From Aliishimia sp965656085 (GTDB lineage Bacteria > Pseudomonadota > Alphaproteobacteria > Rhodobacterales > Rhodobacteraceae), in assembly GCA_965656085.1 (NCBI GenBank), contig CBFHJA010000018.1, forward strand, positions 1 through 64,000: 64,000 bases of DNA, given 5' to 3'. The first letter of the stretch is position 1. Every line of letters begins with the position of its first letter. The position numbers and the translations under genes were made by a program. A model generated the notes under the pieces. It searched no databases. It was not told the origin of the DNA and saw nothing but the letters and a program-made list of their open reading frames with translations. Shown piece after piece: positions 13,133 to 21,205 of this stretch.

Positions 13133-13190
13133 GCACGCCCCGGGTCGGGTGGGGTCCGCCCCGCCCGCCTAACCCACGAAAGGGACCAAC

Positions 13191-13577
13191 ATGCAATTTG
13201 ATCTGGTAAGCCCGGAACGGCAATTGGCCTCGCTCGATGCGAGTTCGGTGATGCTGCCCGGCACCGAGGGCGACATGACCGTGATGGCGGACCATGCCCC
13301 GGTCATCACCACGCTGCGCCCGGGGATCGTGTCGGTCGAGGCGTCCGGCAAGACCGAGATGTACGCGGTCACCGGCGGCTTTGCCGAAGTGACCCCGGCG
13401 GGCGTGTCGGTTCTGGCCGAAACGGCGGTGCCGACGAGCGATGCCAAGACGGCGATGTTCGACGATCTGATCGCCAGCGCCCGCGAGATGGCAGCGAGTG
13501 CCAGCGGCGAGATGAAGGACGACGCGGAGAAATACGTCGCCGATCTCGAAGCCCTGAAGGCGGCCACGGGCCACTGA
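13191..13577 (+). CDS. atpC: F1 ATP synthase subunit epsilon
   Basis: 128 residues, the short form without an extended C-terminal helix pair seen in some bacteria. The beta-sandwich signature MQFDLVSPERQL and the segment GTEGDMTVMADHAPVITTLRPGI are typical. Epsilon contacts the gamma foot and the c-ring and can inhibit ATP hydrolysis. It is 58 bases after atpD, last in the operon and followed by a terminator. No atpB, atpE or atpF is present, consistent with F0 genes located elsewhere in Rhodobacterales. Confidence 0.97.
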   Translation: MQFDLVSPERQLASLDASSVMLPGTEGDMTVMADHAPVITTLRPGIVSVEASGKTEMYAVTGGFAEVTPAGVSVLAETAVPTSDAKTAMFDDLIASAREMAASASGEMKDDAEKYVADLEALKAATGH

Positions 13578-13603
13578 GCCGCTCCCAAACCACCTGAGGT
13601 CAA

Positions 13604-13629
13604 GCCCCGCCCACCGAGGCGGGGTTTTT
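13604..13629 (+). terminator. Rho-independent terminator of the atp operon
   Basis: The stem CCCCGCC (13605-13611) pairs with GGCGGGG (13618-13624) over loop CACCGA and is followed by TTTTT. It lies 27 bases after the atpC stop and closes the F1 operon. Confidence 0.9.
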
Positions 13630-13795
13630 CTTTGGGTCGCCGCGTCTCGACACGCAGCCATTCCCGGACGGCTTGGAGTGGCAACGCAAGCCAGCTGACA
13701 CAAATTGGCCGGCCAGCAGGTCTCCTGTTAACCAACTTGCAAGCCGGAAGCCTTAGCGTTTCTATGCGGCAGGGCACAGGAAAGACCAACATCCC

Positions 13796-14146
13796 ATGAG
13801 ACGGCTCAGGAACCATTTGATCGGCGTGGATCAGGGCGATCCGATTCTGTTCTCCGATTTCAACGATGGCGGTGAGATGTGGACCGGGCAGGGGCCGCGC
13901 GAGCGCCGCGCGCCCATCACCTTCTCTGAGCCCTATCGCAGGCCGCCCGCCGTGCACCTGTCGATCTCGCTCTGGGACGTGGACGCTGCCACGGTGGTGC
14001 GCAGCGACATCTCGTCGGAGAACGTCACCCCTGAAGGCTTCGAGATCGTCTTCCGCACATGGGGCGACACCAAGGTGGCGCGGGTCCGGGTGAGCTGGAT
14101 GGCGATCGGCGAGCTTGTCGACAGTGACGAATGGCAGCTCTATTAG
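13796..14146 (+). CDS. H-type lectin domain protein
   Basis: 116 residues. Almost the whole protein matches the H-type lectin (discoidin-II-like) fold: ITFSEPYRRPPAVHLSIS, a central SENVTPEGFEIVFRTWGDT and the closing VSWMAIGELV. These domains bind N-acetylgalactosamine in invertebrate lectins; the bacterial role is unknown. There is no signal peptide, so it is probably cytoplasmic or exported non-classically. AGGAAAG lies 16-10 bases before the ATG. Its TAG stop is the first three bases of the terminal repeat of the next feature. Confidence 0.8.
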   Translation: MRRLRNHLIGVDQGDPILFSDFNDGGEMWTGQGPRERRAPITFSEPYRRPPAVHLSISLWDVDAATVVRSDISSENVTPEGFEIVFRTWGDTKVARVRVSWMAIGELVDSDEWQLY

Positions 14147-14248
14147 AGCATGTCGCTCAAAAGTGGTATGCGCTTTTCAGCTCTCCGACATGCGAAATCA
14201 ATAAGTTAGAGGGGATTGCGTGACTGCGAATGAACGCGACCCGCTCTA
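14144..14248. repeat. ~105-bp palindromic intergenic element (MITE/REP-like)
   Basis: The element is bounded by TAGAGC (14144-14149) and its complement GCTCTA (14243-14248). Inside, CATGTCG (14149-14155) pairs with CGACATG (14186-14192), and CTCAAAAG pairs imperfectly with CTTTTCAG between them, giving a long hairpin. From memory, similar sequences starting AGAGCATGTCG recur between genes in alphaproteobacteria. Only one copy is visible here. Confidence 0.6.
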
Positions 14249-14467
14249 GGGGCTCTGCCCCCGCCGCCTGCGGCGACTCCCCCCGGGATGTTTTTGACCA
14301 AACGAGAACAGGGAGGGTGGGCAATCTGCCCACCGGCCCCCACCGCACGCTGCGTTAACAAGGGGTAACCGGACCGTGCGTATGTACAGTGTATGTACAG
14401 CGTATGTACGCGCGGCCATACGCTGTATTCCGGGGCCTAAGCCCCTGTTAACACTCGGTGAGTCGCG
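14249..14467. repeat. Composite intergenic region with hairpin, phased GTATGTAC repeats and GTTAAC sites
   Basis: No gene is seen. In order: a GC-rich hairpin segment ending in CCCGGGATGTTTTTGACC; a perfect hairpin GGTGGGCA-ATC-TGCCCACC (14316-14334); GTTAAC (14354-14359); three GTATGTAC copies starting at 14380, 14391 and 14402 (11-bp period); an inverted repeat TACAGCGTATG (14396-14406) / CATACGCTGTA (14417-14427); a small GGGGC-CTAA-GCCCC hairpin (14432-14445); and a second GTTAAC (14447-14452). A related arrangement occurs at 49072-49243. Confidence 0.6.
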
Positions 14468-15487
14468 CTACTCGGCGGCATAGAGCCCGTCATAGATCGG
14501 CGACAGCGTATCGGCGTCAAATAACGAGCTGACCGAGGTGCCGTTCCAGATATTCAGGATCGCTTGGGTGAAGATCGGCGCGGTCGGGACGATGCGGATA
14601 TTCGGCGCGGCAAGGATCGCGTTGGAGGGTTGGATCGTGTCCGTGATGACCAGTGATTTCATCACCGAATTGGTCACGCGTTCAACCGCAGGGCCAGACA
14701 TAACCCCATGAGAAATATAGGAATGGACCTCTTCTGCACCGTTTTCCATCAGCACTTCGGCGGCCTTGCAGAGCGTGCCTGCCGTGTCGCACATATCATC
14801 CACAATGAGGCAGGTCTTGCCGGTGACATCGCCGATCACGGTCATCTCCGCGATCTCGCCGGGTTTCTCGCGGCGCTTGTCCACGATGGCGAGGGGCGAC
14901 TCGATGCGCTTCGCAAGCTCCCGCGCCCGCGCCACGCCGCCCACATCCGGCGAGACCACCATCAGATTGTCAAGCCGCCCCTTGAATTCTGTCATGATAT
15001 CAAGGGCAAAGACCGGAGAGGCGTAGAGGTTATCCACCGGGATATCGAAGAAGCCCTGGATCTGCGCGGCGTGCAAATCCATCGTCAGAATGCGCTCGAT
15101 CCCCGCGCCCACGAGCATATTCGCCACCAGCTTCGCGGTGATCGGCGTGCGCGCCTTGGTGCGGCGGTCTTGGCGGGCGTAGCCGAAATAGGGGATCACG
15201 GCGGTGATCCGCGCTGCCGAAGAGCGCCGCAGCGCGTCCGACATAATCAACAATTCCATGAGGTTATCGTTGGCCGGGTTCGAGGTTGACTGGATGATGA
15301 ACATATCCTCGCCGCGCACGTTCTCGAACACCTCGACGAAGATTTCCCCGTCATTGAACCGCTCCACCCGAGCATCGCACAGACCCACCTGCGTCCCGCG
15401 GAGCATCGTCATGCGCCGCGCGATGGCTTTGGCCAGCGGCTGATTGGCGTTTCCCGAAACCAGCTTCGGCTCGTTCACTTGCGGCAT
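14468..15487 (-). CDS. prs: Ribose-phosphate pyrophosphokinase (PRPP synthetase)
   Basis: 339 residues. It makes PRPP from ribose 5-phosphate and ATP for nucleotide, histidine and tryptophan synthesis. Diagnostic segments are FNDGEIFVEVFENVRGEDMF, the ATP-binding YFGYARQDR loop, the divalent-metal/flexible-loop stretch SPDVGGVARARELAKR and the PRPP loop CLIVDDMCDTAGTL. ATG 15487 has a purine-rich AAGGGG 6-11 bases upstream. It is divergent from the next gene across ~120 bp. Confidence 0.97.
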   Translation of the reverse strand: MPQVNEPKLVSGNANQPLAKAIARRMTMLRGTQVGLCDARVERFNDGEIFVEVFENVRGEDMFIIQSTSNPANDNLMELLIMSDALRRSSAARITAVIPYFGYARQDRRTKARTPITAKLVANMLVGAGIERILTMDLHAAQIQGFFDIPVDNLYASPVFALDIMTEFKGRLDNLMVVSPDVGGVARARELAKRIESPLAIVDKRREKPGEIAEMTVIGDVTGKTCLIVDDMCDTAGTLCKAAEVLMENGAEEVHSYISHGVMSGPAVERVTNSVMKSLVITDTIQPSNAILAAPNIRIVPTAPIFTQAILNIWNGTSVSSLFDADTLSPIYDGLYAAE

Positions 15488-15606
15488 GGGTTATCCCCTT
15501 TTGGCAGGCGCGAATGTGACAGATTCGCAAAGGTTGACTCGGCTTAGCATGGGTCTAACGTCCGGCAAAGCCGTCACGGGCGGAAGAGCACACGGGGAAC
15601 GCGAAA

Positions 15607-16206
15607 ATGGCGCATATTGACTATTATTTCTCAACCTTGTCGCCATTCACCTATCTGGCCGGGACGCGGTTGGAGGAGATGGCCACCAGATATGGTGTGG
15701 AGATTCGCTATAAACCACTCGATCTGCCCGGGCTCTTTCAGCGCAACGGCGGCGTCATGCCCAAGGACCGGCACCCAAACCGGCAAGCCTACCGCGCGCA
15801 GGACCTGCCCCGGCAAGCCCGTAAGGCCGGGCTACCGCTCAATCTCAAGCCGATGTTCTGGCCCACCAATGCCGCGCCGTCCTGCTATGCGGTGATCGCC
15901 GCGAGCAAGGCCGGTGGGGGCGATATGGGCAAGCTTGTCCATGCCTTCGGGCGGTCCTGTTGGGCCGACGAGAAGGATATCGCGCAGGATGACGTGATCC
16001 GCGCCTGTCTGGAGGAAGCCGGTTTCGATCCCGCGCTCGCGGATACAGGGATGCTTTCCAGCGCCGAGACCTATGCCGCCAATCTCGAAGAGGCCGTCGC
16101 CGCAGGGGCCTTCGGCGCGCCGTTCTATATCACCGATCAGTGGGAGATGTTCTGGGGGCAGGACCGCCTCGCGGACCTCGATCTGCATCTGGCGGGCAAG
16201 CTATGA
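15607..16206 (+). CDS. DsbA/HCCA-isomerase family protein (2-hydroxychromene-2-carboxylate isomerase-like)
   Basis: 199 residues of thioredoxin/GST-kappa fold. The start IDYYFSTLSPFTYLAG is the family signature, with Ser in place of the DsbA CxxC, so it is not a disulfide oxidoreductase. The end GAFGAPFYITDQWEMFWGQDRL is the conserved cis-Pro region and closing helix. The name-giving enzyme acts in naphthalene breakdown and uses glutathione; most chromosomal homologues have no proven substrate. The stop overlaps the following hydrolase by four bases (ATGA), implying coupling. Confidence 0.85.
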   Translation: MAHIDYYFSTLSPFTYLAGTRLEEMATRYGVEIRYKPLDLPGLFQRNGGVMPKDRHPNRQAYRAQDLPRQARKAGLPLNLKPMFWPTNAAPSCYAVIAASKAGGGDMGKLVHAFGRSCWADEKDIAQDDVIRACLEEAGFDPALADTGMLSSAETYAANLEEAVAAGAFGAPFYITDQWEMFWGQDRLADLDLHLAGKL

Positions 16207-17030
16207 CCGCGCAGCCCGGCTTTCAGGCCCATGTCGCCCATCTCGGCGAGGGGCCGCGCAAGGTGCTCGCGCTCCATTGCACGCTGGCCTTCGGCGGCGC
16301 ATGGGCCGGTCTCATGCGGCAGATGAAGGACGAGGCGACCTTCATCGCCCCCGACATGCCGAGCCATGGCCGCTCGCCGGATTGGGACGAGCAATACAGC
16401 TTCCCAGACACCGTCTTTGAGGCCGCGCTGGCCTGCCTGACCGAGCCGATGGATGTGGTCGGCCATTCCTTTGGCGGCGCGATCGCCTTGCGCCTTGCCG
16501 TGGAGCGCCCCGACCTCGTGCGCAGCCTGACGATGGTCGAGCCGGTGTTTTTCTGCATCGCCCGTGCCGATGCGCCGGAACTGACCGAGGCCCATACCAA
16601 AGCGAACACGGCTTTCTATGACCAGGTGCAGGCTGGTGACATGGAAGAGGCGGCGCGGGTATTTAACCGCGCATGGTCGGACGGGCCGCGCTGGCTGGAC
16701 ATGCCCGAGCAGGTGCGCGCGGCGATGACCCGCGCGATCCATGTGGTGCCGGGCAGCCACGCCTTCCTTTTCGACGACACCGCGAACCTCGTGCCGCGTC
16801 TGGACCGGGCGGTCATGCCCGCGCTTGTGGTGCGCGGCGAAAAGACCGATGCGATTGTCGAGGTGACGAACGCGGGCCTTGCCCGCCGCTTGCCGAACGC
16901 GCGCGAGGCGGTGATCGACGGGGCCGGGCACATGGCCCCTGTGAGCCACCCGGCTGAGATGGCCGCACTCCTGCGAGACCTCTGGCAGAGCTCAGAAATG
17001 CGAGAGGAACTCGGCGACGCCCTCCGCTGA
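16203..17030 (+). CDS. Alpha/beta-fold hydrolase
   Basis: 275 residues. The nucleophile elbow GHSFGG (near 83-88) supplies the catalytic Ser, and the C-terminal GAGHMAP supplies the His. The early strand LALHCTLAFGGAW carries the oxyanion-hole region, with an unusual HCT in place of HG. The ATG at 16203 overlaps the previous stop (ATGA). The last 39 bases overlap the convergent threonine aldolase gene. Substrate unknown; an ester or thioester is possible from the company of an HCCA-isomerase-like protein. Confidence 0.85.
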   Translation: MTAQPGFQAHVAHLGEGPRKVLALHCTLAFGGAWAGLMRQMKDEATFIAPDMPSHGRSPDWDEQYSFPDTVFEAALACLTEPMDVVGHSFGGAIALRLAVERPDLVRSLTMVEPVFFCIARADAPELTEAHTKANTAFYDQVQAGDMEEAARVFNRAWSDGPRWLDMPEQVRAAMTRAIHVVPGSHAFLFDDTANLVPRLDRAVMPALVVRGEKTDAIVEVTNAGLARRLPNAREAVIDGAGHMAPVSHPAEMAALLRDLWQSSEMREELGDALR

Positions 17031-18029
17031 CGCGCTCCAGTCGCAGACCAGCCGGGCCTGCAGCATCTCGTCCGGGTCACTGCCTTCAAGCTGACCGGAG
17101 AAGACGTAATAGACTGCGCCCGCATCATGCAGCTTTTGGTGTATGGCGCGGGGGAAGCTGGCAAAGATCATGTTGGCCTCGACCGGATGATCGAGCCGCG
17201 CGCCTTTTTGCACTAGTCCGTCCGCGAGCGTCGCAGCGGCCTCATTGGCCCGCGCGGCGAGATCGAGCCACAGCCCGCCCTCCAAATAGCCCTGCATCTG
17301 CGCCGACAGATACCGGTGCTTGGAGAACAGATGCGCCCCGCGCTTGCGGCGCAGTTCAAACTCCCATGCGTGCTTGGGGTCGAAGAAGATCACCGCCTCG
17401 CAGCCCGGCGCGCCGTTCTTCGTCGCCCCGAAGCTGACCGCATCCACCCCGCGCTTCCACGTCATCTCCGCCGCAGTGCAGCCTAGCGCGCTGAGCGCAT
17501 TGGCAAAGCGCGCGCCGTCGAGATGGACCGGCAGATCGTACTCTTTTGCCGCGTCGCAGAGCGCCTGAAGTTCATCGAGACTCTGAACGCCGCCCTTCTC
17601 GGTGACCTGCGTGATCGAGACCGGCCCGCGCTGCGGCCCATGGACCCCGCGCGATTCCTCCGCCGCGATCGACGCGCGCAAGGCCTCGGGGCTCATCTTG
17701 TCGCCCCCCGGCACCAGCGTCAGCTTCGCGCCGCCCATGTAGAACTCCGGTGCGTTGCACTCGTCCTCGTGGATATGCGCGACGGGCGAGCAGAACACCG
17801 TCTGCCAAGGGTTTGTGAGCGTGCCGAGCGCCAGCGAATTGGCCGCTGTCCCGGTGGCCACCAGATAGACAGCCGCCTCGGGCGCCTCGAAGATCTCGCG
17901 GATCTCGGCGCGCACCGCATCCATGATCGGATCAGTCCCGTAGGGCATCGCATAGCCCTCATTGCAGCGCGCGAGGGCGTCCATGATCTGCGGATGGGCC
18001 GGGCCGGCATTGTCGGAGGCATAGAACAT
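16992..18029 (-). CDS. Low-specificity L-threonine aldolase family protein
   Basis: 345 residues of fold-type I PLP enzyme. FYASDNAGPAHPQIMDAL at the start and HLDGARFANAL (PLP ring Asp) followed by SFGATKNGAPGCEAVIFF (Schiff-base Lys) match threonine aldolases, which split L-threonine/allo-threonine to glycine and acetaldehyde. The ATG at 18029 shares one base with the ycgN stop (TGATG), so the gene is co-translated with ycgN and ribF. A longer open frame to 18062 lies inside ycgN and is rejected as the start. Confidence 0.9.
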   Translation of the reverse strand: MFYASDNAGPAHPQIMDALARCNEGYAMPYGTDPIMDAVRAEIREIFEAPEAAVYLVATGTAANSLALGTLTNPWQTVFCSPVAHIHEDECNAPEFYMGGAKLTLVPGGDKMSPEALRASIAAEESRGVHGPQRGPVSITQVTEKGGVQSLDELQALCDAAKEYDLPVHLDGARFANALSALGCTAAEMTWKRGVDAVSFGATKNGAPGCEAVIFFDPKHAWEFELRRKRGAHLFSKHRYLSAQMQGYLEGGLWLDLAARANEAAATLADGLVQKGARLDHPVEANMIFASFPRAIHQKLHDAGAVYYVFSGQLEGSDPDEMLQARLVCDWSASAEGVAEFLSHF

Positions 18030-18505
18030 CAGGTGGGCTCCTCGATGATGTGATCTTCCCAATCGTCTTCGTCGATCTCGAATTCGCTTACGGTGCTGTG
18101 CCGGACACTGACACCGGCGGCATGGACGGTCTCTTCGCTCCCGGAGATCAGCGGGTGCCAGTCATAGAGCGTTCTGCCGTGATGCAGCAGCTTGTAGGCA
18201 CAGGTTTCGGGCATCCAGTAGAGGTTGTCCTCTATATTGCCCGGGCTGAGCACAATGCAGTCCGGCACGAATTGGTGGCGGATCTCGTATTGCGCGCAGC
18301 GGCATGTGCGGTCGTCCAGAAGGCGGCAGGCAACGCGGGTGAGCGCCACCTCGCCGCTGTCCTCATCCTCCAGCTTGTTCAGGCAGCACTTGCCGCAGCC
18401 GTCGCAGAGCGCCTCCCATTCGGCCCGGCTCATCTGGTCCAGCCGCTTGCGTTCCCAAAAGCGCGGCGCGAGCCCGTCGCGCGGGATCGGATCGGCCTTG
18501 CTCAT
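18029..18505 (-). CDS. YcgN/UPF0260 family cysteine-cluster protein
   Basis: 158 residues. The family cysteines are all visible: CDGCGKCCLNK near 34-44, then CRLLDDRTCRC, PDC and MPETCAYKLL. These probably bind Fe or Zn, but no biochemical role is established. FWERKRLDQMSRAEWEALC is the diagnostic N-terminal segment. The ATG overlaps the ribF stop by four bases, and the stop overlaps the threonine aldolase ATG by one base, making a tight three-gene operon. Confidence 0.92.
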   Translation of the reverse strand: MSKADPIPRDGLAPRFWERKRLDQMSRAEWEALCDGCGKCCLNKLEDEDSGEVALTRVACRLLDDRTCRCAQYEIRHQFVPDCIVLSPGNIEDNLYWMPETCAYKLLHHGRTLYDWHPLISGSEETVHAAGVSVRHSTVSEFEIDEDDWEDHIIEEPT

Positions 18506-19437
18506 AGCGCCGCCAGAATCTCGCGCGCCCGCGCAGAGTCGGCATCCATTTGCGCGATGAGGGCGTCGAGACTGTCGAACTTGGCCTCGCCGCGCAGGTG
18601 CTCCACGAGCCCGACGGAGACCGGCGTGCCGTAGAGGTTGCCCTTGAAGTCGAAAAGAAAGGTTTCGAGGTTCGGCGCGTCGCCATCGAACATCGGCCGC
18701 ACCCCGAGCGAGGCGACCCCGTGATAGCCGCCCGCATGGGACCCTTCAAGCACGTCCACCAACACGGCATAGACCCCGAAGGCAGGCAGATGCAGCCCGT
18801 CCACGGACATATTTGCCGTTGGATAACCGAGCGTCCGGCCCCGCTGCTCGCCACCGATCACCGGGCCTTCGATCCGGTGCCAATGGCCGAGCATCGCGGC
18901 AGCATCGCGCGGACGGCCTTCGCTGAGCGCGGTGCGGATCGCGGTGGAGGACACCACGAGGTCCGAGCGTTCCAGCAGCGGTGCGATGGTCACGCCGAAG
19001 CCCATCTCTGTGCCGAACTCCTGCAGCATCGCGGCATTGCCCGCGCGCCCCTTGCCGAAGCAGAAATCCGCACCGACGACCACATGAGCGAGGCCGAGCC
19101 CGTCGGCGATCACGTCGCGCGCGAAGGCCTCGGGTGTGAGACTCGCAAGGTTGTGGTTGAAATTCAGCTCATACAGCCGGTCCACGCCAAGCTTTTCCAG
19201 CCGTGAGGCGCGCGCGGCGCGGCTCATCAGACGGAAGGCCGGGGCGTCCGGGGCAAAGAACTGGCGCGGATGCGGCTCGAAGGTCATCACGCCGAGCGGA
19301 GCGCCCAGAGGCGCGCTGCGGCGGGTGAGGTCGATGACGGACTGATGCCCCAGATGCACCCCGTCGAAATTACCGATCGCGGCGGCGGCCCCGCGATCCT
19401 GCTCCTCGACGAATTGATAATCCCGAATGATGCGCAT
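18502..19437 (-). CDS. ribF: Bifunctional riboflavin kinase / FAD synthetase
   Basis: 311 residues. The N-terminal FAD synthetase domain has GNFDGVHLGHQ (nucleotidyltransferase motif) and STAIRTALSEG. The C-terminal flavokinase domain has RGRTLGYPTANM and the substrate region GVASLGVRPMFDG. It converts riboflavin to FMN and then FAD. First gene of the ribF-ycgN-threonine aldolase operon. Confidence 0.97.
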   Translation of the reverse strand: MRIIRDYQFVEEQDRGAAAAIGNFDGVHLGHQSVIDLTRRSAPLGAPLGVMTFEPHPRQFFAPDAPAFRLMSRAARASRLEKLGVDRLYELNFNHNLASLTPEAFARDVIADGLGLAHVVVGADFCFGKGRAGNAAMLQEFGTEMGFGVTIAPLLERSDLVVSSTAIRTALSEGRPRDAAAMLGHWHRIEGPVIGGEQRGRTLGYPTANMSVDGLHLPAFGVYAVLVDVLEGSHAGGYHGVASLGVRPMFDGDAPNLETFLFDFKGNLYGTPVSVGLVEHLRGEAKFDSLDALIAQMDADSARAREILAAL

Positions 19438-19542
19438 GGAGCGTTGCTAGCCCTGCGCCGGGTTAGGTGCAAGCCTTTCCCCACCCGGCATCTTTTCCGC
19501 AAAAAGAGCCTGTCGGGTATCGCCCACCGCTGCGCGGTGAGC

Positions 19543-20013
19543 CTAGTCGAACTTGCGGGAAGGCGCGAGCACGGTGGCTTCGCCCACGAGCACCTTCTTA
19601 CCGTCAATGGTGCATTCGCAATCGAGCTTCACCCGGCGCTTGCTCACCTCTATGTCGATCACGGTGACTTGCGCGTGCACCAGATCGCCCGGACGCACCG
19701 GGGCGAGGAATTTCAGGCTTTGCGACATGTAGACCGCGCCGTGCCCGGGCAGTTGCTCGCCGATCACGGCCGAGATCAGACCGGCGGTCAGCATCCCATG
19801 GGCAATGCGCCCCTGAAAGATGGTGTCCTGCGCGTAGTCGTCGTCGAGATGCACCGGGTTCCGGTCGGTGGAGACTTCGGCGAACATCTCGATATCGCGG
19901 TCGGTGACGACCTTTTGCAGATACCGGGACATGCCCATTTCCATGTCTTCGATGCAGATCGTGCCGCGGGGCAGGTTGTCCAGCATGTCTTTGGCTCCGG
20001 TAACTTTATTCAT
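19543..20013 (-). CDS. MaoC-family dehydratase (hot-dog fold)
   Basis: 156 residues. The hydratase 2 motif is clear: FAEVSTDRNPVHLDDDYAQ followed by RIAHGMLTAGLISAVIGEQLPG, giving the catalytic Asp/His pair. This family hydrates enoyl-CoA or related thioesters; the substrate is not readable here. It stands alone, with 105 bp to ribF and 170 bp to the HAD gene. A CACCGC-TGC-GCGGTG hairpin (19525-19539) just after the stop may be a weak terminator for the minus strand. Confidence 0.9.
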   Translation of the reverse strand: MNKVTGAKDMLDNLPRGTICIEDMEMGMSRYLQKVVTDRDIEMFAEVSTDRNPVHLDDDYAQDTIFQGRIAHGMLTAGLISAVIGEQLPGHGAVYMSQSLKFLAPVRPGDLVHAQVTVIDIEVSKRRVKLDCECTIDGKKVLVGEATVLAPSRKFD

Positions 20014-20183
20014 GTCTTTACGCTCTCGTGCGCAACTTAATTACTTTGCAGATGCAGAAAAGCAAGGGAAAAATCCCGCCCAGCGACGCGAAAGTCGCTC
20101 AACCCCTTGGGTTTTATGCAATTCGGTCCACTGTGGAGCCGCGAATTTTACCAAATTCGCAGCCCCGTGGCGGCGTGCTGGGC

Positions 20184-21059
20184 CTAACGCAGAAAGCCCA
20201 TTGCGAATGAAGGGGTGATTCCCTGCGCCTCCACATAGCGCTCCAGAGCGTCCTGATCGGGCTGCTGCGCCGTGCGGGTCTCCGCCGCCGCCAGTCCGCC
20301 GGTGATCAGGATCGAATCGATATCCTCGCCCATCGCCCCGCTGATATCGGTCTGCGCACCATCCCCGATGGCCAGAACGCGTATCTTGTCCGCCTGCACG
20401 CCAAGTGCAGCGAGCCGCCGATAGGCCAGATCGTAGATCGGCGGATGCGGCTTGCCAAAGTAATGCGCCACGCCCGCCATCTCCGTGTAAAGCTTGGCGA
20501 GCGCGCCCGCGCACCATTCGCGGGTCTCGCCCCGGTCCACCACGATATCGGGGTTGGCGCAGATCATCTCCAGCCCCTTGGTCTTGGCATAGAGAAACTG
20601 CGGCCGCATCTCCTCGGGCGGGGCGGAGGGGTCGAACGGGCCGATGCAGACGATCCCCTCAGCCTCTTCCAGCGGCACGCGGGTGATCTCGACCGGATCG
20701 TCGATCACGCTCAGAGGCTCGAAAAAGGACAGGTCTTTGTTCTCCTCGCCCATGAACCAGACCTTGGAGCCGACAAGGCCCTGAAACATCGCCGCCCGCG
20801 CCGAGTCGCCAGAGGTGACGATGGTGTCGAACGTGTCGTCCGGCACGCCGAGCCCGGCGATCTGCGCGGCCACCGAGACCCGCGGGCGCGGCGCGTTGGT
20901 CAGCAGCACGACCGTCCCGCCGCGCTCCCGGAACCCCCGGCAGGCGGCCACGGCCTCCGGGTAGGCCCGGAGGCCGTTATGCACGCATCCCCAGAGGTCC
21001 ACGAGGAGCACGTCATAGCGCTCGGAAATCTCGTCGAGGCGGTCAATGATCTGGGTCAT
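20184..21059 (-). CDS. HAD-superfamily class IIA hydrolase
   Basis: 291 residues. Motif I is LLVDLWGCVHNG (Trp where classical HADs have the second Asp), motif II LLTNAPRP, and motif III/IV FGKPHPPIYDLA with IGDGAQTDISGA. This matches the proteobacterial class IIA subgroup related to NagD and pyridoxal-phosphate phosphatases; the substrate is unknown. The start ATG at 21059 has AGGAG nine bases upstream. Upstream in-frame codons to 21179 lack support. Confidence 0.9.
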   Translation of the reverse strand: MTQIIDRLDEISERYDVLLVDLWGCVHNGLRAYPEAVAACRGFRERGGTVVLLTNAPRPRVSVAAQIAGLGVPDDTFDTIVTSGDSARAAMFQGLVGSKVWFMGEENKDLSFFEPLSVIDDPVEITRVPLEEAEGIVCIGPFDPSAPPEEMRPQFLYAKTKGLEMICANPDIVVDRGETREWCAGALAKLYTEMAGVAHYFGKPHPPIYDLAYRRLAALGVQADKIRVLAIGDGAQTDISGAMGEDIDSILITGGLAAAETRTAQQPDQDALERYVEAQGITPSFAMGFLR

Positions 21060-21205
21060 GGGGCGCTCCTGTTCTGATGAGGCCACCAACCACGGATGCC
21101 CCCGAACCTCAACCCGGCACGTCTTGTCCCGCGCGGGCGGTGCGGGACGCAAAAGGGGCGCGCCTGAGCACGCCCCCACAGTCTGCTATCATTGAAACGA
21201 ACGGA

